DNA of 64,000 nt, taken from positions 62,001 to 126,000 of the forward strand of contig JAFZXU010000011.1 in the NCBI GenBank assembly GCA_017616655.1, in the 5' to 3' direction. Position 1 is the first letter of the stretch, and each line of letters begins with the position of its first letter. This document shows positions 27,381-35,228 of this stretch, in pieces. The notes under the pieces are model-generated. The model was given only the letters and a program-made list of their open reading frames with translations, was not told the DNA's origin and did no database searches. The translations under genes and the position numbers were made by a program. Source of the DNA: Bacteroidales bacterium (GTDB lineage: Bacteria > Bacteroidota > Bacteroidia > Bacteroidales > UBA932).

Positions 27381-28946
27381 ATGAGGTCAAATAATCATAT
27401 AGCCCCATTCTTTTCGAAGAGCATAACGCCAAGCTTCGGATTGAATCATCTCGGCCTTAGAAATGCTGCTGAGGATCTCTTTACACTTTTAATTCCAGGC
27501 CTGAATGGAGTTACACAACGAGTGCGATATTACAGTTTTTATTGTTGGATAACAGGGGAATTCATCAGGCTATATTCGGAACAGAATCATAATAAGGCTG
27601 AAGAATATCGTCTTTTTATCCGAAAAAGCGAACTGTTACTAGCTTTGATACAAGCCCATAGAGATCCAAGCATTATTGGAATTCCCGGAATAACATTTGC
27701 TTTGAGTACTATAGCTTCGGGAGATAGTATAATTGATCTTCTTAAGTGTGTTGATCGTCCTGATAATAATCGAAGAACGGAGGGTACATATTGGGCAAAT
27801 CCTGGCGGTATTCTTCGTCAGTACTATAGTGCCTCAATGAAGGATCTTGCTCTCCTTCCTAGCCTTCAGAATTTCCCTTCGATGTCCGTCCCGTCCCAGG
27901 CATCCGATAATCTACCTGAAGGGATAATACTTGGGGAAGATTTAGGAAAAGCCTTTGGAATATCTATTGGAAAAGAGACAGCCGAGAAGTTTATCTCTTG
28001 CGTTCAGCGCTCCCGTGTAATTATGGATGATCTCGATGCAATGAAAGAGAATCTTGTAATGAAGGATTTCGACGACATCGGCTTTGAACGCGAGTTGTTA
28101 ATTGACATGCTCAACCAAAAAGATTTCCCTGCTAATGAAAGCGATAATCGATTCTTGAGACGGGACACTATTAAATTGTTTCTCAAATATTGCAAGAACG
28201 ACCGCAAAGAAGGCAAGGACGCCATCATGTTCCCTACTGTGACCTATCAGAAAGTTCTTGCCGGTGAAGCTGACGACGATTGCTCACTGGGTTGGTATGC
28301 CTATCACATCAATGATAGGTGGCAGTATCACATGTCCGTCATTTTTTCATGTCTTTTGGAAATGCTCCAGAAAGAAGGCGGCTGGGTTGCGATAAAGGAT
28401 ATTGCAGGACGTCTTGCAAAAGGAATGTATAATGCTTTTGTTTCTAAACCATCTATAACACTTGGTGAAGTATGCGAGCTCATCAATAAGGGTGAATTGT
28501 CAAGATTTGAATTCGGTACAATCGAGGAAGAAGCCGCTGACGCAATGGTTTCATTGCTTACCCTTTATTGCGAAAACCGGAACCAGTTCGAGATTGTTGA
28601 AGCCTACAAAGAAGCCTTCCGAGAGCTTCGTAGAAGTGATTTCTTCTCTCTGATGACAGAGCTGGACGGGCTCTTGGAAGCACCATTTGAGTCTTTCCTC
28701 ATCGAATTCATTACCACAAAGATTATCTACCGGCACCATACGGTATCGTTGATGAAGTATAGTGCTACTCGTGTGGCCTCCAATAAGTTCCTTATGGAAG
28801 ACGGATTCATCCGTTTCCTTGAACAGACAGAGTGTTCTGCCACAGCTCCACGCATTGACTCTTTGATTGAGTACCTTACTGACCTTGGCCTTCTCAAAGA
28901 TATGATGCCGACGCCAGATGCGATTCAACGTTATGAACTGAACTGA
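27381..28946 (+). CDS. 521-residue protein of unknown function in the defence-like operon
   Basis: The protein begins with GLNHLGLRNAAEDLFTLLIPGLN then VTQRVRYYSFYCWITGEF, an arrangement reminiscent of DUF6361-type proteins (a segment of the form LFPG..TIQTRARYF), although I cannot claim homology. The remainder is mostly helical, with a probable winged-helix-like stretch near 350-420 (GGWVAIKDIAGRLAKGMY). G+C drops from here onward relative to the first half of the operon: the 60 bases from 28021 contain 23 G+C. Its TGA shares its A with the ATG of the next gene. Confidence 0.7.
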   Translation: MRSNNHIAPFFSKSITPSFGLNHLGLRNAAEDLFTLLIPGLNGVTQRVRYYSFYCWITGEFIRLYSEQNHNKAEEYRLFIRKSELLLALIQAHRDPSIIGIPGITFALSTIASGDSIIDLLKCVDRPDNNRRTEGTYWANPGGILRQYYSASMKDLALLPSLQNFPSMSVPSQASDNLPEGIILGEDLGKAFGISIGKETAEKFISCVQRSRVIMDDLDAMKENLVMKDFDDIGFERELLIDMLNQKDFPANESDNRFLRRDTIKLFLKYCKNDRKEGKDAIMFPTVTYQKVLAGEADDDCSLGWYAYHINDRWQYHMSVIFSCLLEMLQKEGGWVAIKDIAGRLAKGMYNAFVSKPSITLGEVCELINKGELSRFEFGTIEEEAADAMVSLLTLYCENRNQFEIVEAYKEAFRELRRSDFFSLMTELDGLLEAPFESFLIEFITTKIIYRHHTVSLMKYSATRVASNKFLMEDGFIRFLEQTECSATAPRIDSLIEYLTDLGLLKDMMPTPDAIQRYELN

Positions 28947-31564
28947 TGGAACTCAAACGGCAACATATTTTTGATGACATCCTTGGGGGAAGCAGAAGTA
29001 CATATCACTCTGCAATACTGACTTGTTACTCGTTTGACCCCTTATTCTATGCGAACTTCTTTAAACCGCAGCTCAACGCCAGAGGTATCCTAAATCAATT
29101 AGTCTTGATTGATGCAAACCGCCTGGACGAAGCCAAAGAAGACGAACGGTTTTCCTTTACTCCTGGTACTTCCTCTTTCGAGGGTTATACTCCGATTCGT
29201 ATAGAGTGCAAGTCTGGTGGTGTTTTCCATTCTAAGATTGGTTTATTCGTCGGAGAAAAACAAGTTACGGCAGTTATCGGATCAGGGAACCTCACATACA
29301 GCGGTATGTCATACAACGATGAAGCCTGGGGAGCTTTTTGTATTTCATCAACCGATGCGTTTGAAGCGCCAATAATATCCGCAGTATGGCACTATCTCAA
29401 GAGTATAATAGCTCAGCAGAAACTCTCTATGGCGACACTTCAGTTATCCTGGATGTTAGAGAATTCCGAACTGCTCCAGCATATTGATGCTATAAACACT
29501 CTCTCCGCAACGGCGGTAGACGATGCCGGCGAGAGTTTTGAGTTTGCTGCAAACACAGAATCTGGATCTATTTTCAACCGGCTTGTTGAGGCTGTTGGTG
29601 ATGATACCGTCAAAAGGATCACTGTTTGTACACCTTTTTTCGATGTCAAAGGAAGTGTGCTGAATAATCTTCTAAGAGATTTATCTCCATTAGAGATAAA
29701 CTGTCTTATCCACCCGGATGAAGGCTCCTTACCGACGGATCTGAATCTTCAAAGGAATCCGAATATCCATTTCTTCGACTACAGTGTTTCCGGGGAGAAA
29801 CGAAGTAAGATGGTTCACGCAAAGCTGATTCAAATAGAATCATCTTCTGTGACTGTGCTTGCCATTGGGAGTGCAAACGCATCTATTCAAGCTCTAGGCG
29901 AGACCAACAGAGGCGTCAACGATGAGGCAGATATTATAATCAAGAACTCTAAGAAACGCGACTATTTTAAAGACCTGGGGATTACCCTAGAAGAGGAGAT
30001 TTTCGATTTGGCTTCTTCTGGAAAATTCGAGAAAACTGATGATAAGAAGAAGACGTCTCCTATTGTAGTAATTCAAAGCTGTGAATTACTTGATGATGGC
30101 TTCCATATCATAATTGAAAAAGGTCCGATCGCAAATATTGACCTTCATTTGGTAGATGATTTCAGGAAGGAACATGTCCTTCATTTTAGCCTCGATAATG
30201 GCTCTTCAGTGATACCGAATGAGACTGGCCGAATAGCCCGCACAGTTTACCTCACCAAAGATGGAGAACGTATCTCAAACAAGTGTGTTATATTGATTCA
30301 GAGTGAGATTGAACGAAAGAATCCGGATAAGATAATAGCTCCAATAGCCCGTCTTCTTGAGACGGCACAAGATTCTGCTGATTTCGAACGCCTTCTGCAA
30401 TATGTTCATATTGAGGAAGAAAACAGCACGAAAGGAAATGCTCGAGTTGTCGTATCTGATGGGAAAAAGAATGAGTCTGGCACAGGAAGGGAGTTTACAG
30501 ATGAGGACTTTGACAAGAAGGTCTTCCGCAACCGGCAGGCTACGATGGAGCAAATAAATGATAGGATTCTAGATCGCCTTGCCGCTCTGTTGTTCGCCTC
30601 CGATGATACTATCGACTATTCCGAAATGCTCCAGGATGAGGCAACGAGCCAAAAGGATATCGACAGTGGTATACTGGAAGAAGATTGCATGCTTTCCAGA
30701 CAAAGAAAAGGGGGCAAAACCCCGAAAGAGTATTCCGTAATGGATGAAGCCCGAGGTTATTTCAAGAAGTTACTCAAGCATTATGACCTGCTCTCATGGA
30801 ATAAGCCAGACTTTAACAAAGTCGGATCGGGCATCCTTATCCAGCGGCCCTTCTACATCCAGGAACAATCTGATTTATCTTATTCAGCAATATGTATTGC
30901 CGTCTATGAGATGCTACGTATAGCGAAAAAAGGCGACCGAGACGAATGGAAAGAAATGTTGGAGTTCTTCGTTCCTATAGTTGGCTCCTATCTTCTGATA
31001 TTCAGGACACTCCCATCTTCCCTTACCGCGACTACCGCACTAAAGATGAGTAGAAAACAACGTAATCTGGTTGTCTTTTCGCTTCTCCTGATATCGTTCT
31101 GGAAGGACTATAGGCCGAGAGAAACACTACGAAAAATCTTGACATTGAATCTGTTTGATTCGTATAGAAACAATTTGGATGAGCTCAAGAGTGTCTTTGC
31201 AGAATATGAGGATATCCTTGATAAAAACATCATTCTTCCTGAACCAGAGAGCATCGATATGATTCATCAATGCTATGCTGGTTACTTGGCATTCATCCAA
31301 AACAAAGAGGAACACAGGATGCAACTCACACCAGAAATGGATAATATCATCATCTTCCGTCAAAGCTTTGGGTTCCTGTTGATGACCGATATTAAATACA
31401 GCCCTCATTCAACGAAAGAATGCAAGGAGATTATTGGTAAGGCCATCGCCCCGGGATTCCCTGAATTGATCGCCACCCGAAGTCGGAAAGAACCGCCGAG
31501 GGGAATGATTTCTGGCGTAACATTATCAGCGACAGCGTTTGTATACGACAAAGGGGCGAGGTAA
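28946..31564 (+). CDS. Phospholipase D-like nuclease with two HKD motifs
   Basis: The 872-residue protein holds two PLD catalytic motifs: HSKIGLF (His95, Lys97) with GSGN at 112-115, and HAKLIQI (His291, Lys293) with GSAN at 308-311. Together these should make one active site of the bacterial PLD-nuclease kind. Residues about 350-870 form a large C-terminal region of unknown fold, with no P-loop, so it is not one of the PLD-helicase fusions. No signal peptide: it acts in the cytoplasm. As the last gene of the operon it is the likely effector of the system. Confidence 0.82.
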   Translation: MELKRQHIFDDILGGSRSTYHSAILTCYSFDPLFYANFFKPQLNARGILNQLVLIDANRLDEAKEDERFSFTPGTSSFEGYTPIRIECKSGGVFHSKIGLFVGEKQVTAVIGSGNLTYSGMSYNDEAWGAFCISSTDAFEAPIISAVWHYLKSIIAQQKLSMATLQLSWMLENSELLQHIDAINTLSATAVDDAGESFEFAANTESGSIFNRLVEAVGDDTVKRITVCTPFFDVKGSVLNNLLRDLSPLEINCLIHPDEGSLPTDLNLQRNPNIHFFDYSVSGEKRSKMVHAKLIQIESSSVTVLAIGSANASIQALGETNRGVNDEADIIIKNSKKRDYFKDLGITLEEEIFDLASSGKFEKTDDKKKTSPIVVIQSCELLDDGFHIIIEKGPIANIDLHLVDDFRKEHVLHFSLDNGSSVIPNETGRIARTVYLTKDGERISNKCVILIQSEIERKNPDKIIAPIARLLETAQDSADFERLLQYVHIEEENSTKGNARVVVSDGKKNESGTGREFTDEDFDKKVFRNRQATMEQINDRILDRLAALLFASDDTIDYSEMLQDEATSQKDIDSGILEEDCMLSRQRKGGKTPKEYSVMDEARGYFKKLLKHYDLLSWNKPDFNKVGSGILIQRPFYIQEQSDLSYSAICIAVYEMLRIAKKGDRDEWKEMLEFFVPIVGSYLLIFRTLPSSLTATTALKMSRKQRNLVVFSLLLISFWKDYRPRETLRKILTLNLFDSYRNNLDELKSVFAEYEDILDKNIILPEPESIDMIHQCYAGYLAFIQNKEEHRMQLTPEMDNIIIFRQSFGFLLMTDIKYSPHSTKECKEIIGKAIAPGFPELIATRSRKEPPRGMISGVTLSATAFVYDKGAR

Positions 31565-31790
31565 TCCTTGGTGGCTGTTGTATCATAGAGTATGCTCCAG
31601 TCCTCCAATGCGCCGATTGCGGGCAGAGGTTTAGGAGAAAAAAGAAATAGCGAAAGGAATCTCTACCAATACACAGTTTCTTGAATCTCTTCTATGTATG
31701 GCGTACCTACAGGGAGGCCATACTTATATGTTTGAGTGGTTTTCTTGCACTTTTGCCGGTATACTCAAACATCCAATCTTTCACAGTCAA
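31565..31790. other. Non-coding region with two strong hairpins after the defence-like operon
   Basis: No gene is supported here. GTATGGC (31696-31702) pairs with GCCATAC (31717-31723), and a perfect 10-bp inverted repeat ATGTTTGAGT (31728-31737) and ACTCAAACAT (31763-31772) encloses a 25-base loop. Neither has a T-run, so they are not ordinary terminators; they could be recombination or RNA structures. Confidence 0.55.
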
Positions 31791-31827
31791 GGTGAAACTG
31801 CACCCGCTCCCCTCGGCGAAGCGGATG

Positions 31828-31963
31828 TTCCACTGAAAACCTGTGGCCGCCCATGGCCACATGAATGGGAGGGGCCCGCAAGCGTAGCGCAGTGGGAGGG
31901 ATGGAGCGAAGCGGAAGGTTTTAAGTGGAATATCCCGGAGCCGACCAAGGAGCGGGGGAGATG
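31828..31963. repeat. Copy B of the island repeat family plus a 32-bp direct repeat
   Basis: The element is bounded by TTCCACTGAAAACC (31828-31841) and GGTTTTAAGTGGAA (31917-31930), a 14-bp inverted repeat with one mismatch, and contains GGGAGGGGCCCGC and GTGGGAGGG as in the copies at 6.8 and 60.9 kb. Directly after it, 31932-31963 is identical to 34114-34145. The open frame across the element is Trp/Gly/Pro-rich and is not counted as a gene. Confidence 0.78.
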
Positions 31964-31970
31964 AAATCTC

Positions 31971-32002
31971 TTTGATTTATTCGTGTAAAACGATTATCTT
32001 CG
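31971..32002 (+). promoter_or_regulatory. Promoter of the free-standing toxin-like nuclease gene
   Basis: TTTG at 31971-31974, a 20-base spacer and TATCTTCG at 31995-32002 (seven of eight consensus positions). A 15-codon ORF (ATG 32007 to TGA 32054) overlaps the start of the next gene and could couple or attenuate its translation. Confidence 0.6.
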
Positions 32003-32037
32003 TACCATGATCCAACTGCAATTAATAGCAGGTTTGG

Positions 32038-32694
32038 ATGGTTTTATTGATTGAATCGAGGAGAGAGATGTGGCGTTTGGATCTGAGGCGTGACGAGAAT
32101 TATAGCGAGTATCTTCGGCTATTGCAAAACGATGATTATTATGATGTTACCTATGATGAGGTTTCCGGCGGCGTCAGCGCAGTACATCGTTTTCACAAGT
32201 TTGATAAACAACTGGGTATAATGGGTTACCCTCGTGGCGAGTATGAAAAGAACGCCATTGCCTCGTTGCGTAAGAAAGGCCATCGTATCATTCTTGAATC
32301 TGAAATTGGACAACAAGGCGAAAAACGTTTTGATGGTTTCTTGGATGATTGGCAGATGGATATAAAGGCGATTGAAGGAAATGGTATATGGAGCATCAGT
32401 ACGAAAATTCATGATGCTATAAAACAAGGTGCCAACTGTGTCGTCTTTGTTTTCCCTGATAGACGTTTATACTCATTCCATAGAATTACTGACGGACTGG
32501 GAAAGTTCATTACAACCCCAGGTAATGTGGAAACTCAAATGCTTTCGCGAGTAATTGCTATTGTCGAAGATCAAGTAGCGTGCGTTTGGAACAAAAAAGC
32601 CACCCCGATCGAGGGGTGGTCAGTTTCGGAAGGTTTTTGGAGACAGAATGGGGCGGCCCCATTTACTATCTCCCCTTCAGATGCAAAGGTATAA
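32038..32694 (+). CDS. Free-standing MuF/CdiA-type toxin nuclease domain
   Basis: The 218-residue protein resembles the C-terminal toxin domain usually fused to phage Mu gpF-like head proteins: YSEYLRLLQNDDYYDVTYDE, then GGVSAVHRFHKFD, EYEKNAIASLRKKGHRIILE and a nuclease-like core RFDGFLDDWQMDIKAIEG, with Asp and Asp-x-Lys in the place seen in contact-dependent tRNase toxins. Here it stands alone with its own promoter. The ATG at 32038 is used; ATG at 32068, after GAGGAGAG, is an alternative and loses ten residues. The last 30 codons span a hairpin and a repeat-like tail (see below). Target and any immunity partner are unknown. Confidence 0.62.
   Translation: MVLLIESRREMWRLDLRRDENYSEYLRLLQNDDYYDVTYDEVSGGVSAVHRFHKFDKQLGIMGYPRGEYEKNAIASLRKKGHRIILESEIGQQGEKRFDGFLDDWQMDIKAIEGNGIWSISTKIHDAIKQGANCVVFVFPDRRLYSFHRITDGLGKFITTPGNVETQMLSRVIAIVEDQVACVWNKKATPIEGWSVSEGFWRQNGAAPFTISPSDAKV
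32598..32640 (+). other. Perfect hairpin inside the 3' coding end of the toxin-like gene
   Basis: CCACCCC and GGGGTGG flank GATCGA to make a perfect 20-base inverted repeat, preceded by an A-run and encoding part of the tail KKATPIEGWSVSEGFW. It looks like a terminator-type structure captured within the reading frame. Confidence 0.6.
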
Positions 32695-32733
32695 ACAATT
32701 CTAATAACTGCAATAGGGGAGTCGTAAAAAGAT

Positions 32734-32757
32734 GGAGATGCCCGCCTTCGCGGGCAT
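32734..32757. repeat. GTCATnCCCGC palindrome (inverted copy)
   Basis: GGAGATGCCCGCC, a short loop and GCGGGCAT form the palindrome, in the same form as the copy at 34139. Confidence 0.72.
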
Positions 32758-32819
32758 GGCGTAGTAGTACTCGCTCCCTGCAAGCCTTGCAGGGATTATT
32801 CCTTTCGGGAAAAGAGCCC

Positions 32820-32827
32820 TATCTTTG
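32820..32827 (+). promoter_or_regulatory. Bacteroidetes -7 box (TATCTTTG) for the PARG gene
   Basis: TATCTTTG matches TAnnTTTG exactly, 18 bases before the ATG at 32846. No clear -33 TTTG is at 19-20 bases. Confidence 0.55.
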
Positions 32828-32845
32828 CAAAAAAACACAAGGACC

Positions 32846-33721
32846 ATGGACATACACGCACAAAGAATCGAAATCTTCAACTCCACGCTGGCGCTTCTGC
32901 GGCAGGGGTGGTATATCGCACCTTCCGGCCGGAAGGTCGGGCTTCCTTCGGTGGAAGATGTGATGGATGCGGCCGCAATGTACAGCGAGCCGTTCCGCGT
33001 TCTGGCCGATCCGACGGAGCCCATAACCACTGAGGTCCGGGTGGAGAACAAGGACTGTGTCCTGGCCGCGAAGGAGCTGATTGACGCCGGGTACAATCCT
33101 GCCATGCTCAATCTGGCGGACCTTTATACGCCGGGCGGCCTGGTGGAGTACGGTTCCGGCGCGCAGGAGGAGAATCTCTGCCGGCGCAGCAATCTCGTTC
33201 TCTCGCTGTATCAGTTCTCTCCGGCGCGAGTTCGCCAATATCCCGACCTGGGCCTTGTGCGGAACGCGGACCAGTATCCGATGGATGAGCGTTACGGCGG
33301 CATCTACAGCGGTTTGGTCACTTTCTTCCGCGGGCCTGAGTCCAGCGGCTCCCGGCTGGAGGAACAGCCGTACAACATCCCGGTTATTTCCGTGGCTGCC
33401 CTCAGCGGTCCGCGTATCGGAGCCGACGGGATGATGCTGCAGCCGGAGGTGGACATCACTCTGGATAAGATCCGCACCATCTTCCGCATCGGCCAGGCGC
33501 AGTTCCACGACTCGCTGGTGCTGTCGGCCCTGGGCTGCGGTGCATTCGCCAATCCACCGGCACACATCGCAAAGCTCTTCCATCAGGTGATAGAAGAGGA
33601 TGAGTTCAAGAACCGGTTCAAGCTCATCGATTTCGCCATCCTGGACGGCTACCGTACCGGCATGGCCCACAACCCGGAAGGCAATCTCCTTCCTTTCCAA
33701 AGAGAGTTCAGCGAAAGATAA
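32846..33721 (+). CDS. Microbial-type poly(ADP-ribose) glycohydrolase (TIGR02452 family)
   Basis: The 291-residue macrodomain-like protein matches TIGR02452/DUF2263. The signature lies at residues 90-116: ADLYTPGGLVEYGSGAQEE then NLCRRS. The QEE catalytic pair is present, but the usual Gly-Gly-Gly is Gly-Gly-Leu. The C-terminal ALGCGAFANPPAHIAKLF is also typical. Such enzymes remove ADP-ribose polymers or ADP-ribosyl marks, and in bacteria they often lie next to ADP-ribosylating toxins, phages or defence genes. The ATG at 32846 is preferred to a TTG seven codons earlier that falls inside the -7 box. A 52-residue ORF follows seven bases later. Confidence 0.85.
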   Translation: MDIHAQRIEIFNSTLALLRQGWYIAPSGRKVGLPSVEDVMDAAAMYSEPFRVLADPTEPITTEVRVENKDCVLAAKELIDAGYNPAMLNLADLYTPGGLVEYGSGAQEENLCRRSNLVLSLYQFSPARVRQYPDLGLVRNADQYPMDERYGGIYSGLVTFFRGPESSGSRLEEQPYNIPVISVAALSGPRIGADGMMLQPEVDITLDKIRTIFRIGQAQFHDSLVLSALGCGAFANPPAHIAKLFHQVIEEDEFKNRFKLIDFAILDGYRTGMAHNPEGNLLPFQREFSER

Positions 33722-33727
33722 TTCAAA

Positions 33728-33886
33728 ATGGAACTGAAAGAATATGTAGAGTCTTTCGGATGGAAGCTGGAAGACCTCACGCCTAAGGAACTTCGTGCGG
33801 TAAAAAGGGAATTACGTGCCATCAACCAAGGCTATGATGTCTTGGACGGCGTCCTGTTCTGGAAAAGACTCTTGCCGCCCGACTAA
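33728..33886 (+). CDS. 52-residue protein downstream of the PARG gene
   Basis: ATG at 33728 to TAA at 33884 encodes MELKEYVESFGWKLEDL and a basic helix KELRAVKRELRAINQGYDVL ending WKRLLPPD. It begins six bases after the PARG stop and has normal amino acid use, so it is likely a real gene in the same transcript. I do not recognise a family. The composition (acidic start, basic middle helix) would suit a small partner or immunity-like protein, which is inference only. Confidence 0.6.
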   Translation: MELKEYVESFGWKLEDLTPKELRAVKRELRAINQGYDVLDGVLFWKRLLPPD

Positions 33887-34166
33887 TTGGGCCCACCCAC
33901 GCGAGAATCATCATTTATAGGGCAGGTTGCCCGCTCCCAATGGCTGGGGCAAAATGGAGCAGGGGCATAGGCTTCAGAGGGCGCTCTGGGGCAGGTCCCT
34001 CTGCTCCAACGCACGAAATAAGGCTATGGAGCAGGCGGACCCCCGCTAGAAGTGCCTCCAGGGCACATCATCCTGCTCCATATTTCCCTGGCGCTCCCCG
34101 CTCCCCGAGGCGCATCCCGGAGCCGACCAAGGAGCGGGGGAGATGCCCGCCTCCGCGGGCATGACG
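33887..34166. repeat. Repeat-rich non-coding region at the island's right end
   Basis: It contains nested GGAGCAGG/CCTGCTCC inverted repeats (for example TATGGAGCAGG near 34023 with CCTGCTCCATA near 34071), the second copy of the 32-bp direct repeat (34114-34145) and a GTCATnCCCGC palindrome (34139-34165). I see no gene. Confidence 0.65.
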
Positions 34167-34661
34167 CTACATTATCTCCATCGCGATCCGGGCGCAGGCT
34201 TCGGCGTCGGCGAGGGCGTGGTGGTGACGGGTGAGGTCGAAGCCGCAGGCGGCGGCTACGGTATGCAGCTGATGATTCGGGAGACAGCGGCCGAAACGGC
34301 GCCGTGAGGCGGAGAGCGTGTCGAGAAACAGATAATCGGGGTAATCCATCTGATAGACGCGGAAGACTGCTTTGAGGCAGCCCTCGTCGAAACGGGCGTT
34401 GTGGGCTACGAGGGGGAGACCCTCGATAATCGGGGCGATCCGGCTCCAGACGGCGGGGAAGACCGGAGCGTTGTACGTATCTTCCGGGCCGAGGCCGTGG
34501 ACACGCTGGCAGAACCAGCTGTAGTACTCCGGCTCGGGGCGGATCAGGCTGTAAAACGAATCTGTTATCTCGCCGTTGCGGACGATGACGACGCCCACGC
34601 TGCAGACGCTGGACGGGCACTCGTTCGCAGTCTCGAAATCTATGGCGGCAAAATCAGTCAT
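34167..34661 (-). CDS. DEDDh-family 3'-5' exonuclease (DnaQ-like)
   Basis: The 164-residue protein is a compact DnaQ/epsilon-type exonuclease domain: Asp and Glu in FAAIDFETAN, Asp in AHNARFDEGCL, and His and Asp in HHALADAEACARI. It is stand-alone, without a polymerase or BRCT domain, so its role is probably DNA or RNA trimming and repair. It is the first native-looking, high-G+C gene to the right of the island and lies directly beside the REP element. Confidence 0.9.
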   Translation of the reverse strand: MTDFAAIDFETANECPSSVCSVGVVIVRNGEITDSFYSLIRPEPEYYSWFCQRVHGLGPEDTYNAPVFPAVWSRIAPIIEGLPLVAHNARFDEGCLKAVFRVYQMDYPDYLFLDTLSASRRRFGRCLPNHQLHTVAAACGFDLTRHHHALADAEACARIAMEIM

Positions 34662-34697
34662 CTATTACGGTTTGACGGGACAAAGATAACAATTCGA

Positions 34698-34728
34698 TTT
34701 GCTTTGAGAGGGCTTTTGACTATCTTTG
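34698..34728 (+). promoter_or_regulatory. Bacteroidetes promoter giving a nearly leaderless transcript
   Basis: TTTG at 34698-34701, a 19-base spacer and TATCTTTG at 34721-34728. The ATG of the membrane protein gene is only six bases after the -7 box, so the mRNA should begin at or within a few bases of the start codon. Confidence 0.82.
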
Positions 34729-34733
34729 TAACT

Positions 34734-35216
34734 ATGACTTTCCTGATTGAAACTATCATAGCGTGCGCAGTGTTCACAATGTTCGTGTTCCTGATTGCAA
34801 GGGACCCGATCAAGAGTATATTCAACTATCCGCCGGCCATAATTGAAAGATGCGACCAGCTTGGCCTTGTGGATGCAGGCAACAAGCCCGGTGGCGTGGG
34901 CTTCTATGTGAAAAAGGTGGGAGCGATGATTCTCTTCGGAGTGCTGCTCGGCCTGCTTGTGCGCTATGTCAACGGTTGTTTAACCTTCTGGAGCGGAGCG
35001 CTTACCGCCTATGCTCTGTGGGTCGTTGTCAACTGGTTCGACGCACTGGTTTTGGACTGTCTCTGGTTCTGCCACGACAAGCGTTTCGTGATTCCGGGAA
35101 CCGAGGATATGACAGCCGCATATCACGACTATCTCTTCCACATAAGAGGCGCAGTGATCGGTATGATCCTGGGAATCCCGGCGGCTCTGGTTGCCGGCCT
35201 TATCGTTGTATTATAG
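34734..35216 (+). CDS. Inner membrane protein of unknown function
   Basis: The 160-residue protein has four hydrophobic segments, near residues 3-22, 61-78, 82-108 and 135-160, with a conserved-looking loop between them (RDPIKSIFNYPPAIIERCDQLG). No signal peptide or catalytic motif is visible. It lies 12 bases before the esterase gene. The start at 34734 is set by the promoter; the longer open frame upstream is antisense to the exonuclease. Confidence 0.75.
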   Translation: MTFLIETIIACAVFTMFVFLIARDPIKSIFNYPPAIIERCDQLGLVDAGNKPGGVGFYVKKVGAMILFGVLLGLLVRYVNGCLTFWSGALTAYALWVVVNWFDALVLDCLWFCHDKRFVIPGTEDMTAAYHDYLFHIRGAVIGMILGIPAALVAGLIVVL

Positions 35217-35228
35217 TATATCATTGTT

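Noticed and set aside
23555..31564. Calling the operon DISARM, MZA or Zorya
   Set aside because: No DrmA/DrmB, Z1, AIPR or Zorya motor genes are seen; only the GHKL and PLD parts overlap in concept.
31698..31964. 88-codon frame across hairpins and repeat copy B
   Set aside because: It is Trp/Pro/Gly-rich, follows the repeat and has no ribosome site.
19575..34166. Integrative element with tRNA attachment site
   Set aside because: No integrase, transposase or tRNA gene was found; only REP palindromes and the 32-bp repeat mark the edges.
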